Shown: positions 1-6,982 of the stretch, one piece after another
Layout: each line of letters begins with the position of its first letter
How positions within the stretch are numbered: the first letter of the stretch is position 1
DNA from: Candidatus Mcinerneyibacteriota bacterium
GTDB taxonomy: Bacteria > AUK180 > JAQVHJ01
Assembly (NCBI GenBank): GCA_030630935.1
Contig: DAOVMD010000098.1
Span: forward strand, 1 to 8,941
Direction of reading: 5' to 3'
DNA length: 8,941 bases
Program-made: the position numbers and the translations under genes
The notes under the pieces: generated by a model
Databases searched by the model: none
Told to the model about the DNA's origin: nothing
Seen by the model: the letters and a program-made list of their open reading frames with translations, nothing else

Positions 1-270
1 CATTAAGCAACAGATGAACTAAACCAAAGCAGTGAAATATCTGTAGTTTTGTTTTTAAATTATTTTATTGAGACGTGCAATTGCATGTCTCTACAATAAC
101 ATTTGAACTCTTTATTGTGGAGCGAAGCGAAACTATGTCAAAGAACAGATTTATATGAGATCATCTTATAAATGAAATTCCGAAACTGCAAAAGTAAGAA
201 AAGAGCTTCTTCATATATCTACTTTTGGGATAATTTTATTTTTCATATTTTTTCCTAATATTTTTTTATG
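1..270. other. Gene-free left flank
   Basis: No frame on either strand gives a credible protein here, and stops are frequent. The stretch holds one degenerate palindrome (65-99), a short GCGAA-GCGAA element at 122-131 that resembles the 'gagcgaagcga' interspersed-repeat motif seen in many genomes, and an AT-rich stem (AAAAGTA at 190-196 pairing with TACTTTT at 220-226). I see no RNA gene. It looks like repeat-bearing intergenic DNA. Confidence 0.6.
65..99. repeat. Interspersed palindrome, degenerate copy 1
   Basis: The left arm TTGAGACGTGCAA and right arm TTGCATGTCTCTACAA form an imperfect inverted repeat centred between 80 and 81. Aligned to the palindrome at 271-302, about 24 of 32 positions agree, including the core GACGTGC and the right end CTACAA. 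It therefore looks like a decayed copy of the same element. Short palindromes with a GGGACGTGCC-type arm occur in many bacterial genomes as non-coding dispersed repeats. Whether it moves or acts in RNA cannot be told here. Confidence 0.6.
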
Positions 271-302
271 TTGTAAGGACGTGCCATGGCACGTCCCTAC
301 AA
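271..302. repeat. Interspersed palindrome, well-preserved copy 2
   Basis: This is a 32-bp near-perfect palindrome. The left arm TTGTAAGGACGTGCCA and right arm TGGCACGTCCCTACAA pair at 15 of 16 positions; the only mismatch is at 276 against 297. There is no loop, so as RNA it would fold back on itself or with a neighbouring copy, and as DNA it could form a cruciform. It lies just upstream of the TatD-family gene promoter. An in-frame GTG at 281 falls inside the palindrome, which argues against using that codon as the gene start. Confidence 0.75.
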
Positions 303-311
303 TCTTTTCTA

Positions 312-340
312 TTGCTTTTTATTTAAAAATACATTATAAT
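312..340 (+). promoter_or_regulatory. Probable sigma70 promoter of the TatD-family gene
   Basis: A perfect TATAAT (-10, 335-340) lies 17 bases after TTGCTT (312-317), which matches the -35 consensus at three of six positions. Transcription would begin near 347, directly before the Shine-Dalgarno sequence, giving a leader of about 12 bases. The -10 and spacing are convincing; the -35 is weak and the region is AT-rich, so chance is possible. Confidence 0.45.
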
Positions 341-347
341 CATCAAA

Positions 348-353
348 AAGGAG
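348..353 (+). promoter_or_regulatory. Ribosome binding site that sets the TatD start
   Basis: AAGGAG lies five bases before ATG 359. This decides the start in favour of Met-Ile-Asp-Thr-His rather than the upstream in-frame GTG at 281, which lies in a repeat and would add 26 residues before the conserved N-terminus. Confidence 0.85.
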
Positions 354-358
354 TTATC

Positions 359-1117
359 ATGATTGATACTCATTGTCATATTGATGACAAGAAATTCTCC
401 GATGATTTAGCTGCGGTTATTGAAAGAGCAAAATCAGAAGGAATCAAATATTTAATTGCGCCCTCTGTTGACTTGAAGTCCTTTTACAGAATAACGGATA
501 TTTCAGAATCATATCCCGGGTTCATATATCCAGTCCCTGGTATTCATCCTTCTGAAGCAAATAACTACCCGAAAGAAACCAAGGATCAGCTTCATGAATT
601 AATTAAGCAATTTAAACCAATCGCAATTGGAGAGATTGGTTTGGATTATTATTGGGTTCAGGATAATAAAGAGGATCAAAAAAAGCTTTTTTCTCTTCAG
701 CTTCAAATAGCTGAGACATATAACCTTCCGGTGATCGTTCATAACAGAAGTGCAATTGAAGATTGTCTTGAGTTATTAAACAGCTTCAAGCTCAAAGCAG
801 TATTTCATTGTTTTTCAGAAGAACCCAGATTTGCTTATGATTTAATAGATGCTGGATATTTCATCTCTTTCACGGGAAACATTACCTATCCCAAATCCCA
901 GGGTCTCAGGGAACTAATCAAGGAGTTACCCCTTGAAAAGATTCTATTAGAAACTGATTCACCATATTTAAGTCCTCAGAAAAAACGAGGTAGAAGAAAT
1001 GAACCTGCAAATATTAAATTTCTTTATGAAGTGATTGCAGAATTAAAGGGAATTGAGATAGAAATATTTATCCCGGCAATTGAGAATAATGTAAAAGAAC
1101 TATTTACCAAAATCTAA
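359..1117 (+). CDS. TatD-family metal-dependent hydrolase (YcfH/YabD type)
   Basis: This encodes a 252-residue cytoplasmic protein, the usual length for the family. TatD proteins are TIM-barrel amidohydrolase-fold enzymes with two divalent metals; characterised members are 3'-5' DNA exonucleases or DNases. All expected metal and catalytic positions are visible: THCH (His5, His7) at the first strand, GIHP (His63), GEIGLDYY with Glu92, VIVHNR (His128), FHCFS (His150) and LLETDSPYLSP with Asp200. The RRNEPANI segment typical of the family follows at 212-219. The start is set by AAGGAG five bases upstream and by the family rule that the HxH motif lies almost at the N-terminus. The gene stands alone on the plus strand; its last 18 bases, including the stop, overlap the 3' end of the convergent propeller gene. 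The exact substrate cannot be assigned. Confidence 0.95.
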   Translation: MIDTHCHIDDKKFSDDLAAVIERAKSEGIKYLIAPSVDLKSFYRITDISESYPGFIYPVPGIHPSEANNYPKETKDQLHELIKQFKPIAIGEIGLDYYWVQDNKEDQKKLFSLQLQIAETYNLPVIVHNRSAIEDCLELLNSFKLKAVFHCFSEEPRFAYDLIDAGYFISFTGNITYPKSQGLRELIKELPLEKILLETDSPYLSPQKKRGRRNEPANIKFLYEVIAELKGIEIEIFIPAIENNVKELFTKI

Positions 1118-3241
1118 TGTTGTTCTATAATACCCTGCATTACCCTGCTTATCAATTGCTCTGACTAGAATAAAATGTTTCCCGCCTTTTAAATGGTATA
1201 GATTAAGAGTAAAGAATTCAATCTTTGAATCCAGAATCTCATCATCTGAAACAATTGATTTCCAATCCTTGAAATCAATCTGGTAATCTAATCTTGCAAT
1301 ATCAGAATGAGTATCTGAAACTCTTAGATTAAGGAATGAAATACTCTTCAGTTTTGTAATCTTGGGAGGAGTATTGTCAATTATAAACTTATTACTTATT
1401 TGAACATTTTCAAGGGCATTGTCTTTATTATGAGAAGGGATGTCTGAAACAACTAATTTTACCTGGTACTCTCCATCATCAAAATAATTCGCATCAAATT
1501 CATAAGGTGACCCTGCTAAATTCTCTGACATTATGGTCCATTTGCCCGTATTTATATTTCGAATATAAACCGAATAGACTAACGAATCAAAATTATCATC
1601 AACGCATGCCCAGGTAACCTTAATAATTCCGGAAGTATTTTTCATCGGCATGGATGGTGAGCTTGAATAAGTTGATGGTGTAAAAATTGTTTCCTGCCTT
1701 GAATTAACAGATGTTTTTGGAATTAACATTGAGAATTCCGGTGGTGTAACCTTTAAAGACATAATAATAGGTTTAATGTTCTTCTCGGTAAATGTTACTT
1801 TTACAGAAGATACTTCCGGGGAAACTTTAAGAGTTCCCGATGTCAGTTCAATCTTCCATTGTAAGAACCTGGCAGAGGATGATAAAATCCTTGCACCCGA
1901 TTTCTCATAGGGTCCTCTCCAATCTTCCCAGTAGTCACCGGGATTTTCCGAGTTGCCGGAACGGGTATAAATTCTCACACCTGTATCCTGGAGTGTGATT
2001 GACTCCCAAAAAATCCGACCCCAATCCCCGCTCGTACCTGCGTCTAAAACATCTGATTCAAGATATCCCGAAGTGCTAATTGTACTGTCAAGAAGATAAA
2101 CTTCCCCGGGAAAACCTGTAAGAATATATATTCTCTTATTTTCTTCTTTAATTCTTACAATTGTATTATTATTTATTTTCAAAAATAATCCGGGTAATTT
2201 CTCGGGCTCAAGTTTTAAGACTAACCCATTTGTATCAAATGCAACTATCCAACCAAATTTCCTATTGAAATATGAGTCCAGAATAAAGTTTTTCTTGACC
2301 GACCAAACCTCTTCCAGGTTACCATTTATTCCAACTCTAAACATCATTGCCCCGGTGCCTTTCGATCTATATTTTGGAACTCCGGAAGGCGGCAAGATTT
2401 TCTTATTAGTTAAGGCTTCATTCAAATCCGTTTCCTTCTTATCCACAACCTTTTTATTAATAAGGGGCATTGTCATCAAGGTTGGGAGTTTCGCACCTGA
2501 TAAATAAACTGAAGTAATTAAAATTTTATTATCGTTTGAAACATCAATCCCTGTAACCTCCTGACCTGGAGTATCATATAAAATCGAAATTTTCCCCGAT
2601 TTAATATCATATTTATAAACAATGCCTGTTGGGGTTTCACCAAATAAAAGGGAGTTCTCACCAAACCGTGTCAACCGGGTCAAGTGTGATGCCTTACTCG
2701 AAAACAGTACTTCTGATTTCCTTAAAATCGAAACTTTTATTAGCTTAGGGTCTTTACCGGTTAAAATATAATAGGAGCCCTTAATCTCTAAAATGCTCCA
2801 AATATAATTTGTATTACTATTAAAAAATTCAGTTTTTGTCCCGTCGCTTTTTATTCTGTAAACTTTTCCGGTCGGTGCAACACCAACTAAAATCCCATCA
2901 GGAAACTTCGCAAGACATAATATTCGCTCTCCTGTAAATTGTGTTAAGACAGATAGCTCACCTTTTTCAAATTTAAAAATCTTACCTGTACTTCCTCCTG
3001 CAATATATAATATGTCATTACTTTCTACAACATCAACGATATAATTATCTTCAACCTTCGTAACCAAATTAAGTTTCGGAGTCAAGCTCATCTTTCCATC
3101 ACTATCTATGGAAATATTAACCGGTTTACCGAGAGAAAATGTATGAAGGTTATCGTTCTCCCAAACTTTCTGTATCGCATTTAAATTTATAGAAAAAACA
3201 AGGATAATTAAATATAATAATATTACCTTTCTTTGTTTCAT
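1100..3241 (-). CDS. Secreted beta-propeller / Ig-like envelope protein
   Basis: This 713-residue protein has a Sec signal peptide (basic MKQRK, hydrophobic 6-20, likely cleavage near Ala22). Residues 30-390 show repeated propeller-like strands of the form 'ILYIAGGSTGKIFKF', recurring at 77, 117, 157 and 197 with an exact 40-residue period and less regularly at about 240, 331 and 370, which fits seven or eight blades. Residues 391-485 hold a separate module with ESDVLDAG, TRSGN and FLQWK; residues 490-713 are Ig-like, including a DNTPP junction at 622-626. I recall the same ESDV-DAG...TRSGN...LQW architecture in uncharacterised Acidobacteriota proteins. No catalytic motif is visible, so a binding or scaffolding role outside the cytoplasm is inferred. 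GGAG (3247-3250) lies five bases before ATG. It is the last gene of the rho operon, 11 bases after the protease stop, so translation of the two is probably coupled. Confidence 0.85.
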   Translation of the reverse strand: MKQRKVILLYLIILVFSINLNAIQKVWENDNLHTFSLGKPVNISIDSDGKMSLTPKLNLVTKVEDNYIVDVVESNDILYIAGGSTGKIFKFEKGELSVLTQFTGERILCLAKFPDGILVGVAPTGKVYRIKSDGTKTEFFNSNTNYIWSILEIKGSYYILTGKDPKLIKVSILRKSEVLFSSKASHLTRLTRFGENSLLFGETPTGIVYKYDIKSGKISILYDTPGQEVTGIDVSNDNKILITSVYLSGAKLPTLMTMPLINKKVVDKKETDLNEALTNKKILPPSGVPKYRSKGTGAMMFRVGINGNLEEVWSVKKNFILDSYFNRKFGWIVAFDTNGLVLKLEPEKLPGLFLKINNNTIVRIKEENKRIYILTGFPGEVYLLDSTISTSGYLESDVLDAGTSGDWGRIFWESITLQDTGVRIYTRSGNSENPGDYWEDWRGPYEKSGARILSSSARFLQWKIELTSGTLKVSPEVSSVKVTFTEKNIKPIIMSLKVTPPEFSMLIPKTSVNSRQETIFTPSTYSSSPSMPMKNTSGIIKVTWACVDDNFDSLVYSVYIRNINTGKWTIMSENLAGSPYEFDANYFDDGEYQVKLVVSDIPSHNKDNALENVQISNKFIIDNTPPKITKLKSISFLNLRVSDTHSDIARLDYQIDFKDWKSIVSDDEILDSKIEFFTLNLYHLKGGKHFILVRAIDKQGNAGYYRTTLDFGK

Positions 3242-3252
3242 CTTTACTCCAT

Positions 3253-4956
3253 TTATTTTTTTATTTGTATAACTATTTGTTTTGATCCAGTAAACGGGTA
3301 TTGCAATTCAAAAATTTGTTTCTTGATCGTGCGTTGAGTAGTAATTAGACCCTGGTGTGATGCCGAGCCCTGTTGAAGTAAAAAGAAGGTTGGTGGAACA
3401 TCTATGAATTCCATATCATCCACATTCAACCCAATTTCACCTTTTACTAATCTTACACTTAGTTTGTTTAAGGGAATTGAACCCGAAATCCATTCCTTTA
3501 TCTCGTCAAAAGAATTAAGGTAATTATAATTTGGTGATTCAATCAAGCGCTGTCTATCTTCATTTTGACTGTCTGAAATTAATAAGTAGTAATTCCCGGG
3601 AACAATTTTCTTTGGAATCGAAAACCTTATGACTTTTTCAACTACAGGCTTTTTCAATTGTTTTAATAATAACTTAATTTTTATTTCTTCACCAATCAAA
3701 AAATTATTTTTATTTATTACTACATCCTTAAGGAAAAACCTGGAGGGTTTATCTGAAACCTTAAACTTAATGATTATATTAGAAATAGGGATATCTTTCT
3801 CGGGATTATTCTTTGTAAATGTGAAGACCCTCAACATTCGACCGATGCCGCCTAATAAATCAAAAATATTTGTGACACTCATTAAATCAGAGTATTTTAG
3901 AAGTTCTTTCGACTCAGAGTAAATTTTGATCTCATACTTAATAAATAATTCACTAAAATTACTTAAGGTGGATGTTGCAAGATTAAATATCGCAGTTCTT
4001 AATAATGTTCCTAATAAGAATTTATTATTAATAATGTCGACATTGAATTCTTTTTCATTTATTAAAAACTTCAAGTTAACATAGTCTGGTTTCCTTCCAA
4101 TTTTACCATAGACTCCGGGAATCCGGTCTTGAACAAATTCACCAACTGTTGTAACGGAAGAACCTATTTTAAATGAACGATACATGCTTGGAAGAACTGT
4201 ATGGATATATGCAGTTGCCATTGGTAACCTGATATTCCCGCCATTTAACATTGGATGCCCAAATGCATATATTTCATCCCCGTCAACGTGTGTTACAGTA
4301 CCGATTGCTGAAATGTCCATATCACCTTTTATAAGTTGAACTGCAACCGGTGACCCAGGTTCAAGTGTGGTAATGCTAATATCTCCAATTCCAACTCCTC
4401 CGCCTTGAACAGGATAAAATCCAAATTTTAAAAACTCCTTTTTAAATTCTTTAAATCCATATTGGTTAAAACCTGTTAATGTTACAGGAGTTTGGATATA
4501 ATTCAAACCATCTTTCCCCATCTCCATACCGAATATGCCAAAACCTTCCGGCTTTGAATCAGAAAATTTCTTCTTTAACTCAAGCATCTCCATTATGGGA
4601 GTAACACCGGCAATCGGTTCTTTTGAGAATGACCATGAGTACGCAACTGCACCAATCAACTTTCCGTTAATATAAATTGGGGAGCCGCTCATACCGGATA
4701 TTACTCCGGCATTTTCAATATTTTCATTCCCGGATAACTTTACCAAAATCACATCATGATTAGGAGAAAAACCTTTCATTACACTTATAATTGTAGCAGA
4801 AAAAGTCTCAACCTTAGTTCCGGAAAAGACACTCTTCCCATATCCTTTCATACCTGGTTTTATTTCGTTTAGCTCCATGAATTCCTGTTCTGAATATATT
4901 GGGAAGGAGAGTAAACTAAGGATGACTATTAATAATAATACCTTTAATCTATTCAA
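3253..4956 (-). CDS. Exported SpoIVB/S55-family serine protease-like protein
   Basis: This 567-residue protein has a signal peptide or N-terminal anchor at residues 4-21 (LKVLLLIVILSLLSFPIY). Residues 32-125 carry the nucleophile half of an S55 peptidase: PGMKGYG, then GVISGMSGSPIYINGKLIGAV with likely catalytic Ser90. Residues 217-290 carry the histidine half: AIGTVTH, AFGHPM (His234) and VGEFVQDRIPGVYGKIG. In Bacillus SpoIVB these halves occur in the opposite order (His236 before Ser378), so the domain looks circularly permuted. The SpoIVB aspartate 15 residues before the serine corresponds to Ser75 here, so the third catalytic residue is uncertain. Residues 391-567 are beta-rich, with a Gly-Glu-Glu...PGNYYLLISD segment like an Ig fold. 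I see no PDZ domain. It is not a sporulation gene by context. Translation starts at TTG, and the gene lies 32 bases after rho. Confidence 0.85.
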   Translation of the reverse strand: MNRLKVLLLIVILSLLSFPIYSEQEFMELNEIKPGMKGYGKSVFSGTKVETFSATIISVMKGFSPNHDVILVKLSGNENIENAGVISGMSGSPIYINGKLIGAVAYSWSFSKEPIAGVTPIMEMLELKKKFSDSKPEGFGIFGMEMGKDGLNYIQTPVTLTGFNQYGFKEFKKEFLKFGFYPVQGGGVGIGDISITTLEPGSPVAVQLIKGDMDISAIGTVTHVDGDEIYAFGHPMLNGGNIRLPMATAYIHTVLPSMYRSFKIGSSVTTVGEFVQDRIPGVYGKIGRKPDYVNLKFLINEKEFNVDIINNKFLLGTLLRTAIFNLATSTLSNFSELFIKYEIKIYSESKELLKYSDLMSVTNIFDLLGGIGRMLRVFTFTKNNPEKDIPISNIIIKFKVSDKPSRFFLKDVVINKNNFLIGEEIKIKLLLKQLKKPVVEKVIRFSIPKKIVPGNYYLLISDSQNEDRQRLIESPNYNYLNSFDEIKEWISGSIPLNKLSVRLVKGEIGLNVDDMEFIDVPPTFFLLQQGSASHQGLITTQRTIKKQIFELQYPFTGSKQIVIQIKK

Positions 4957-4964
4957 TGGAATTT

Positions 4965-4968
4965 CTCC
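4965..4968 (-). promoter_or_regulatory. RBS supporting a TTG start
   Basis: On the minus strand GGAG lies eight bases before TTG 4956-4954. The nearest upstream ATG (4979-4977) is in another frame, and starting later would remove the signal peptide. TTG is therefore the likely start, which could lower protease yield relative to rho. Confidence 0.7.
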
Positions 4969-4988
4969 GGAATTTGCATTTCTGAAAA

Positions 4989-6488
4989 TTAATATTGTTG
5001 ATTCATGCTCCTCAAGAACTCAACATTTTTCTTTGTATTTCTGAGTTTCTTCACGAGGAACTCCATTCCTTCAAGTGTTCCCATCGAACTTAAAATCTTA
5101 CGCAGGATATAAATCCTCTGCATTTCAAATTCTCCAAGGAGAAGCTCTTCTTTTCTGGTACCTGATCGGATAAGGTCAAATGCTGGAAATACTCTATTAT
5201 CTGAAAGCCGTCTATCGAGATGGATCTCCATATTACCGGTGCCCTTGAACTCTTCAAAAATTACATCATCCATTCTTGAACCGGTATCGATTAAAGCTGT
5301 TGCAATAATTGTTAATGACCCACCCTCTTCTAAGTTTCGGGCTGAACCAAAGAATTTCTTTGGTTTTGAAAGTGCACTTGCTTCAATTCCTCCGGATAAA
5401 ACTCTACCTGTAGATGGAATAACTGAGTTATGAGCTCTTGCAAAACGTGTAATTGAATCAAGCAAAATCACAACGTCCTTCTTATACTCAACTAATCTTT
5501 TTGCCTTCTTCAAAACCATCTGAGCTACTGCGACATGCCTTGTGGGGGATTCATCAAATGTAGATGAGATGACTTCACCATTAACGGACCTTTCCATATC
5601 TGTGACTTCTTCCGGACGCTCATCAATTAAAAGAACGATTAAAACTACGTCCGGATGATTAATCGTAATCGCATTTGCTATCTCTTTTAATAACAATGTC
5701 TTTCCCGCACGCGGAGGTGAAACAATCAAACCACGTTGGCCTTTTCCTATTGGAATAAACATGTTCATTACTCGTGATGAAAACATTGAAGGCTCAAACT
5801 CTAACTCAAGTCTTTCATTTGGATAGATAGGAGTTAAATTATCAAATAAGGTTCGGGTCTTTGCTTTCTCAGGATTTTCATGATTTACCGCTTCGACTTT
5901 TAATAATGCAAAATATTTCTCACCATCCTTCGGTGGGCGAATCATTCCGGAGACAGTGTCCCCGGTCCTTAAGTTAAAGCGCCGCATCTGTGAAGGAGAT
6001 ACATAAATATCTTCGGGACCTTGAAGATAATTATAATTAGGTGAGCGTAAAAAACCAAACCCATCATCCAATATCTGAAGAACACCTTCACCATAAACAA
6101 AACCGTTCATCTCAATTCGCTTTTGAATAATTTTAAAAATTAAATGCTGCTTTCGAATATTATGATAACCGGGAATACCAACATTCTTTGCAATTTCAAA
6201 TAATTCCTGGATCGTCATTTTCTCAAGCTTCACAACATCCATAACCTCTTCCTTCTTAAAATTCTTGGAAGGCGGCGATGTTTTAACTGGCGCAGGTTTC
6301 ACTTCTTCCACGGGTGGCGGGGTTACTTGCTGCTTTGTAATAGTAGGGGTGGATGTCTTTGATTCTACTGGGGGTGGGGTTGGATCCGGTGAAACGGGTT
6401 TCTTAACCTTAGGAGGACGACCACGTCCTCGTTTCTTCGGAACTTCAATATTATCTTTTTTCGCGCTACCTGACTTTTTCGGATTCAT
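4989..6488 (-). CDS. rho: Transcription termination factor Rho
   Basis: This 499-residue protein is a hexameric RNA-dependent ATPase that ends transcription of untranslated RNA. The Rho N-terminal helical domain is at about 87-128. The RNA-binding S1/cold-shock domain is at 132-205 ([21 protein letters not shown]). The RecA-like ATPase domain has P-loop SPPRAGKT at 257-264 (Lys263), [10 protein letters not shown] at 289-298 with Glu290, Walker [13 protein letters not shown] with Asp344, and the Q-loop region [23 protein letters not shown] split around 363-385. Asp-Arg-Arg-Leu at 425-428 carries the arginine-finger region. E. coli Rho has 419 residues; the excess is an N-terminal tail with an AT-hook-like [10 protein letters not shown] (18-27) and a Pro/Thr/Val-rich linker (31-77). 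GGAGG (6498-6502) lies nine bases before ATG. It is the first gene of an operon with the protease and propeller genes and has a strong promoter upstream. Confidence 0.98.
   Translation of the reverse strand: MNPKKSGSAKKDNIEVPKKRGRGRPPKVKKPVSPDPTPPPVESKTSTPTITKQQVTPPPVEEVKPAPVKTSPPSKNFKKEEVMDVVKLEKMTIQELFEIAKNVGIPGYHNIRKQHLIFKIIQKRIEMNGFVYGEGVLQILDDGFGFLRSPNYNYLQGPEDIYVSPSQMRRFNLRTGDTVSGMIRPPKDGEKYFALLKVEAVNHENPEKAKTRTLFDNLTPIYPNERLELEFEPSMFSSRVMNMFIPIGKGQRGLIVSPPRAGKTLLLKEIANAITINHPDVVLIVLLIDERPEEVTDMERSVNGEVISSTFDESPTRHVAVAQMVLKKAKRLVEYKKDVVILLDSITRFARAHNSVIPSTGRVLSGGIEASALSKPKKFFGSARNLEEGGSLTIIATALIDTGSRMDDVIFEEFKGTGNMEIHLDRRLSDNRVFPAFDLIRSGTRKEELLLGEFEMQRIYILRKILSSMGTLEGMEFLVKKLRNTKKNVEFLRSMNQQY
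6311..6400 (-). promoter_or_regulatory. C-rich, G-poor stretch in rho mRNA (possible rut site)
   Basis: Counting bases on the coding (minus) strand, these 90 bases contain 38 C and 11 G in an otherwise AT-rich sequence. They encode the Pro-rich linker of Rho. Rho-utilisation sites are long, unstructured, C-over-G RNA segments, so this is a candidate loading site for Rho on its own message. The proline codons alone could also cause the bias. Confidence 0.35.
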
Positions 6489-6537
6489 TCCTTTTTACCT
6501 CCTTAAAAAATGTATTCTTTAAATTAAATAACTCATA

Positions 6538-6558
6538 GAATAGAGAAGACCTCTTTTC
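6538..6558 (-). promoter_or_regulatory. Hairpin in the rho 5' leader
   Basis: In the minus-strand transcript GAAAAGAG and CTCTATTC pair at seven of eight positions around the loop GTCTT. It lies about 30 bases into the predicted leader and about 50 bases before the rho start codon. No U-run follows, so it is not an intrinsic terminator. It may only protect the 5' end. Confidence 0.35.
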
Positions 6559-6593
6559 GGATTTCTAATTTGGATAGTCTTTTACTAATTCGT

Positions 6594-6622
6594 ATTATAC
6601 AATAATTTTTTCAATTTGTCAA
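6594..6622 (-). promoter_or_regulatory. Consensus sigma70 promoter of the rho operon
   Basis: Reading the minus strand, TTGACA (6622-6617) and TATAAT (6599-6594) are separated by exactly 17 bases (6616-6600). Both hexamers are perfect. Transcription should begin near 6587, giving a leader of about 98 bases before the rho ATG. No other clear promoter lies in the gaps between rho, the protease and the propeller gene, so it probably drives all three. Confidence 0.88.
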
Positions 6623-6734
6623 CTTATTTTTATAAATTATCTTTGGCCTGATAAATTTTAATTGGAACATTTGTATTAGGACTTAACCTTAGTCAGATTA
6701 AATCTCTTCAACTTATCTCTTTTTAGAAAGAATT

Positions 6735-6768
6735 TAACTACGGACCACACTGAACACACTGCAAAGAT
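6735..6768. repeat. Degenerate 'GGACCACAC' interspersed repeat
   Basis: TAACTACGGACCACACTGAA followed by CACACTGCAAAG contains a nine-base tandem repeat (CACACTGAA / CACACTGCA). The whole resembles the 'aaccacggaccacacggac' (reverse: 'ctctgtggt') motif found scattered in intergenic DNA of many bacteria. This identification is by memory of the motif; only one copy is present here. Confidence 0.4.
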
Positions 6769-6862
6769 AAAAAAATAAAAAACAAATTTATTAACAGGGA
6801 ACTGAAGAGTACTAACGAGAACTAAGAAAAAAATAAAAATAAAACAAAGAAAAGAAAAATAT

Positions 6863-6891
6863 TTTATAGGAACTTTAAAGAGACATATAGT
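6863..6891 (+). promoter_or_regulatory. Candidate promoter of the outer-membrane barrel gene
   Basis: TTTATA (6863-6868, four of six consensus bases) and TATAGT (6886-6891, five of six) are 17 bases apart. Transcription would begin near 6898 and give a leader of about 90 bases carrying the hairpin at 6929-6948. AT-rich context makes chance matches common. Confidence 0.35.
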
Positions 6892-6920
6892 GGATGGTTT
6901 ACATCAATGGTTTTATCTAT

Positions 6921-6954
6921 GGCAGTAGGGGTTTCCAGCTTGAAACCCTGACCA
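6921..6954. repeat. GGGTTTC hairpin, probable interspersed repeat
   Basis: GGGTTTC (6929-6935) and GAAACCC (6942-6948) pair perfectly around CAGCTT; the flanks GGCAG and GACC extend the look of the common 'ggggtttc...gaaacccctgacc' dispersed palindrome. It lies in the predicted leader of the barrel gene, about 40 bases before its start codon. With no U-run after it, termination is unlikely. Confidence 0.5.
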
Positions 6955-6977
6955 TGATTAATAATCCTCCCTAATGT

Positions 6978-6982
6978 AGGAG
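6978..6982 (+). promoter_or_regulatory. RBS that fixes the true start of the barrel gene
   Basis: AGGAG lies six bases before ATG 6989, which begins a signal peptide. The ATG at 7095, where the long open frame appears to start, has only GAGGGA jammed against it. The upstream start is therefore the biological one, and it is out of frame with the rest of the gene. Confidence 0.8.

Noticed and set aside
190-226. AT-rich stem-loop in the left flank as an RNA or terminator
   Set aside because: The seven-base stem is AT-rich with a long loop, no T-run follows directly and no gene ends upstream in the window.
281-358. Upstream GTG start adding 26 residues to the TatD-family protein
   Set aside because: It lies inside a palindromic repeat and upstream of the likely promoter, has no RBS, and family members begin almost at the HxH motif, which matches ATG 359 with AAGGAG.
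3520-6060. Identical heptapeptide SPNYNYL in both Rho (149-155) and the S55 protease (474-480), with similar DNA around it
   Set aside because: In Rho it is part of the canonical RNA-binding domain; in the protease it lies in an unrelated region with no similarity beyond about ten residues. Chance is the simpler explanation.
6371-6384. Plus-strand G-quadruplex (GGGGGTGGGGTTGG)
   Set aside because: G-runs are few and irregular, and the transcribed RNA carries the C-rich complement; the C-over-G reading is better supported.
6265-6522. Plus-strand open frame opposite the start of rho
   Set aside because: It is Gly/Thr-rich only because it is the complement of the Pro-rich linker codons; it has no RBS and lies wholly opposite a certain gene. 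The same applies to other antisense frames at 2265-2507, 3629-3922 and 5239-5433.
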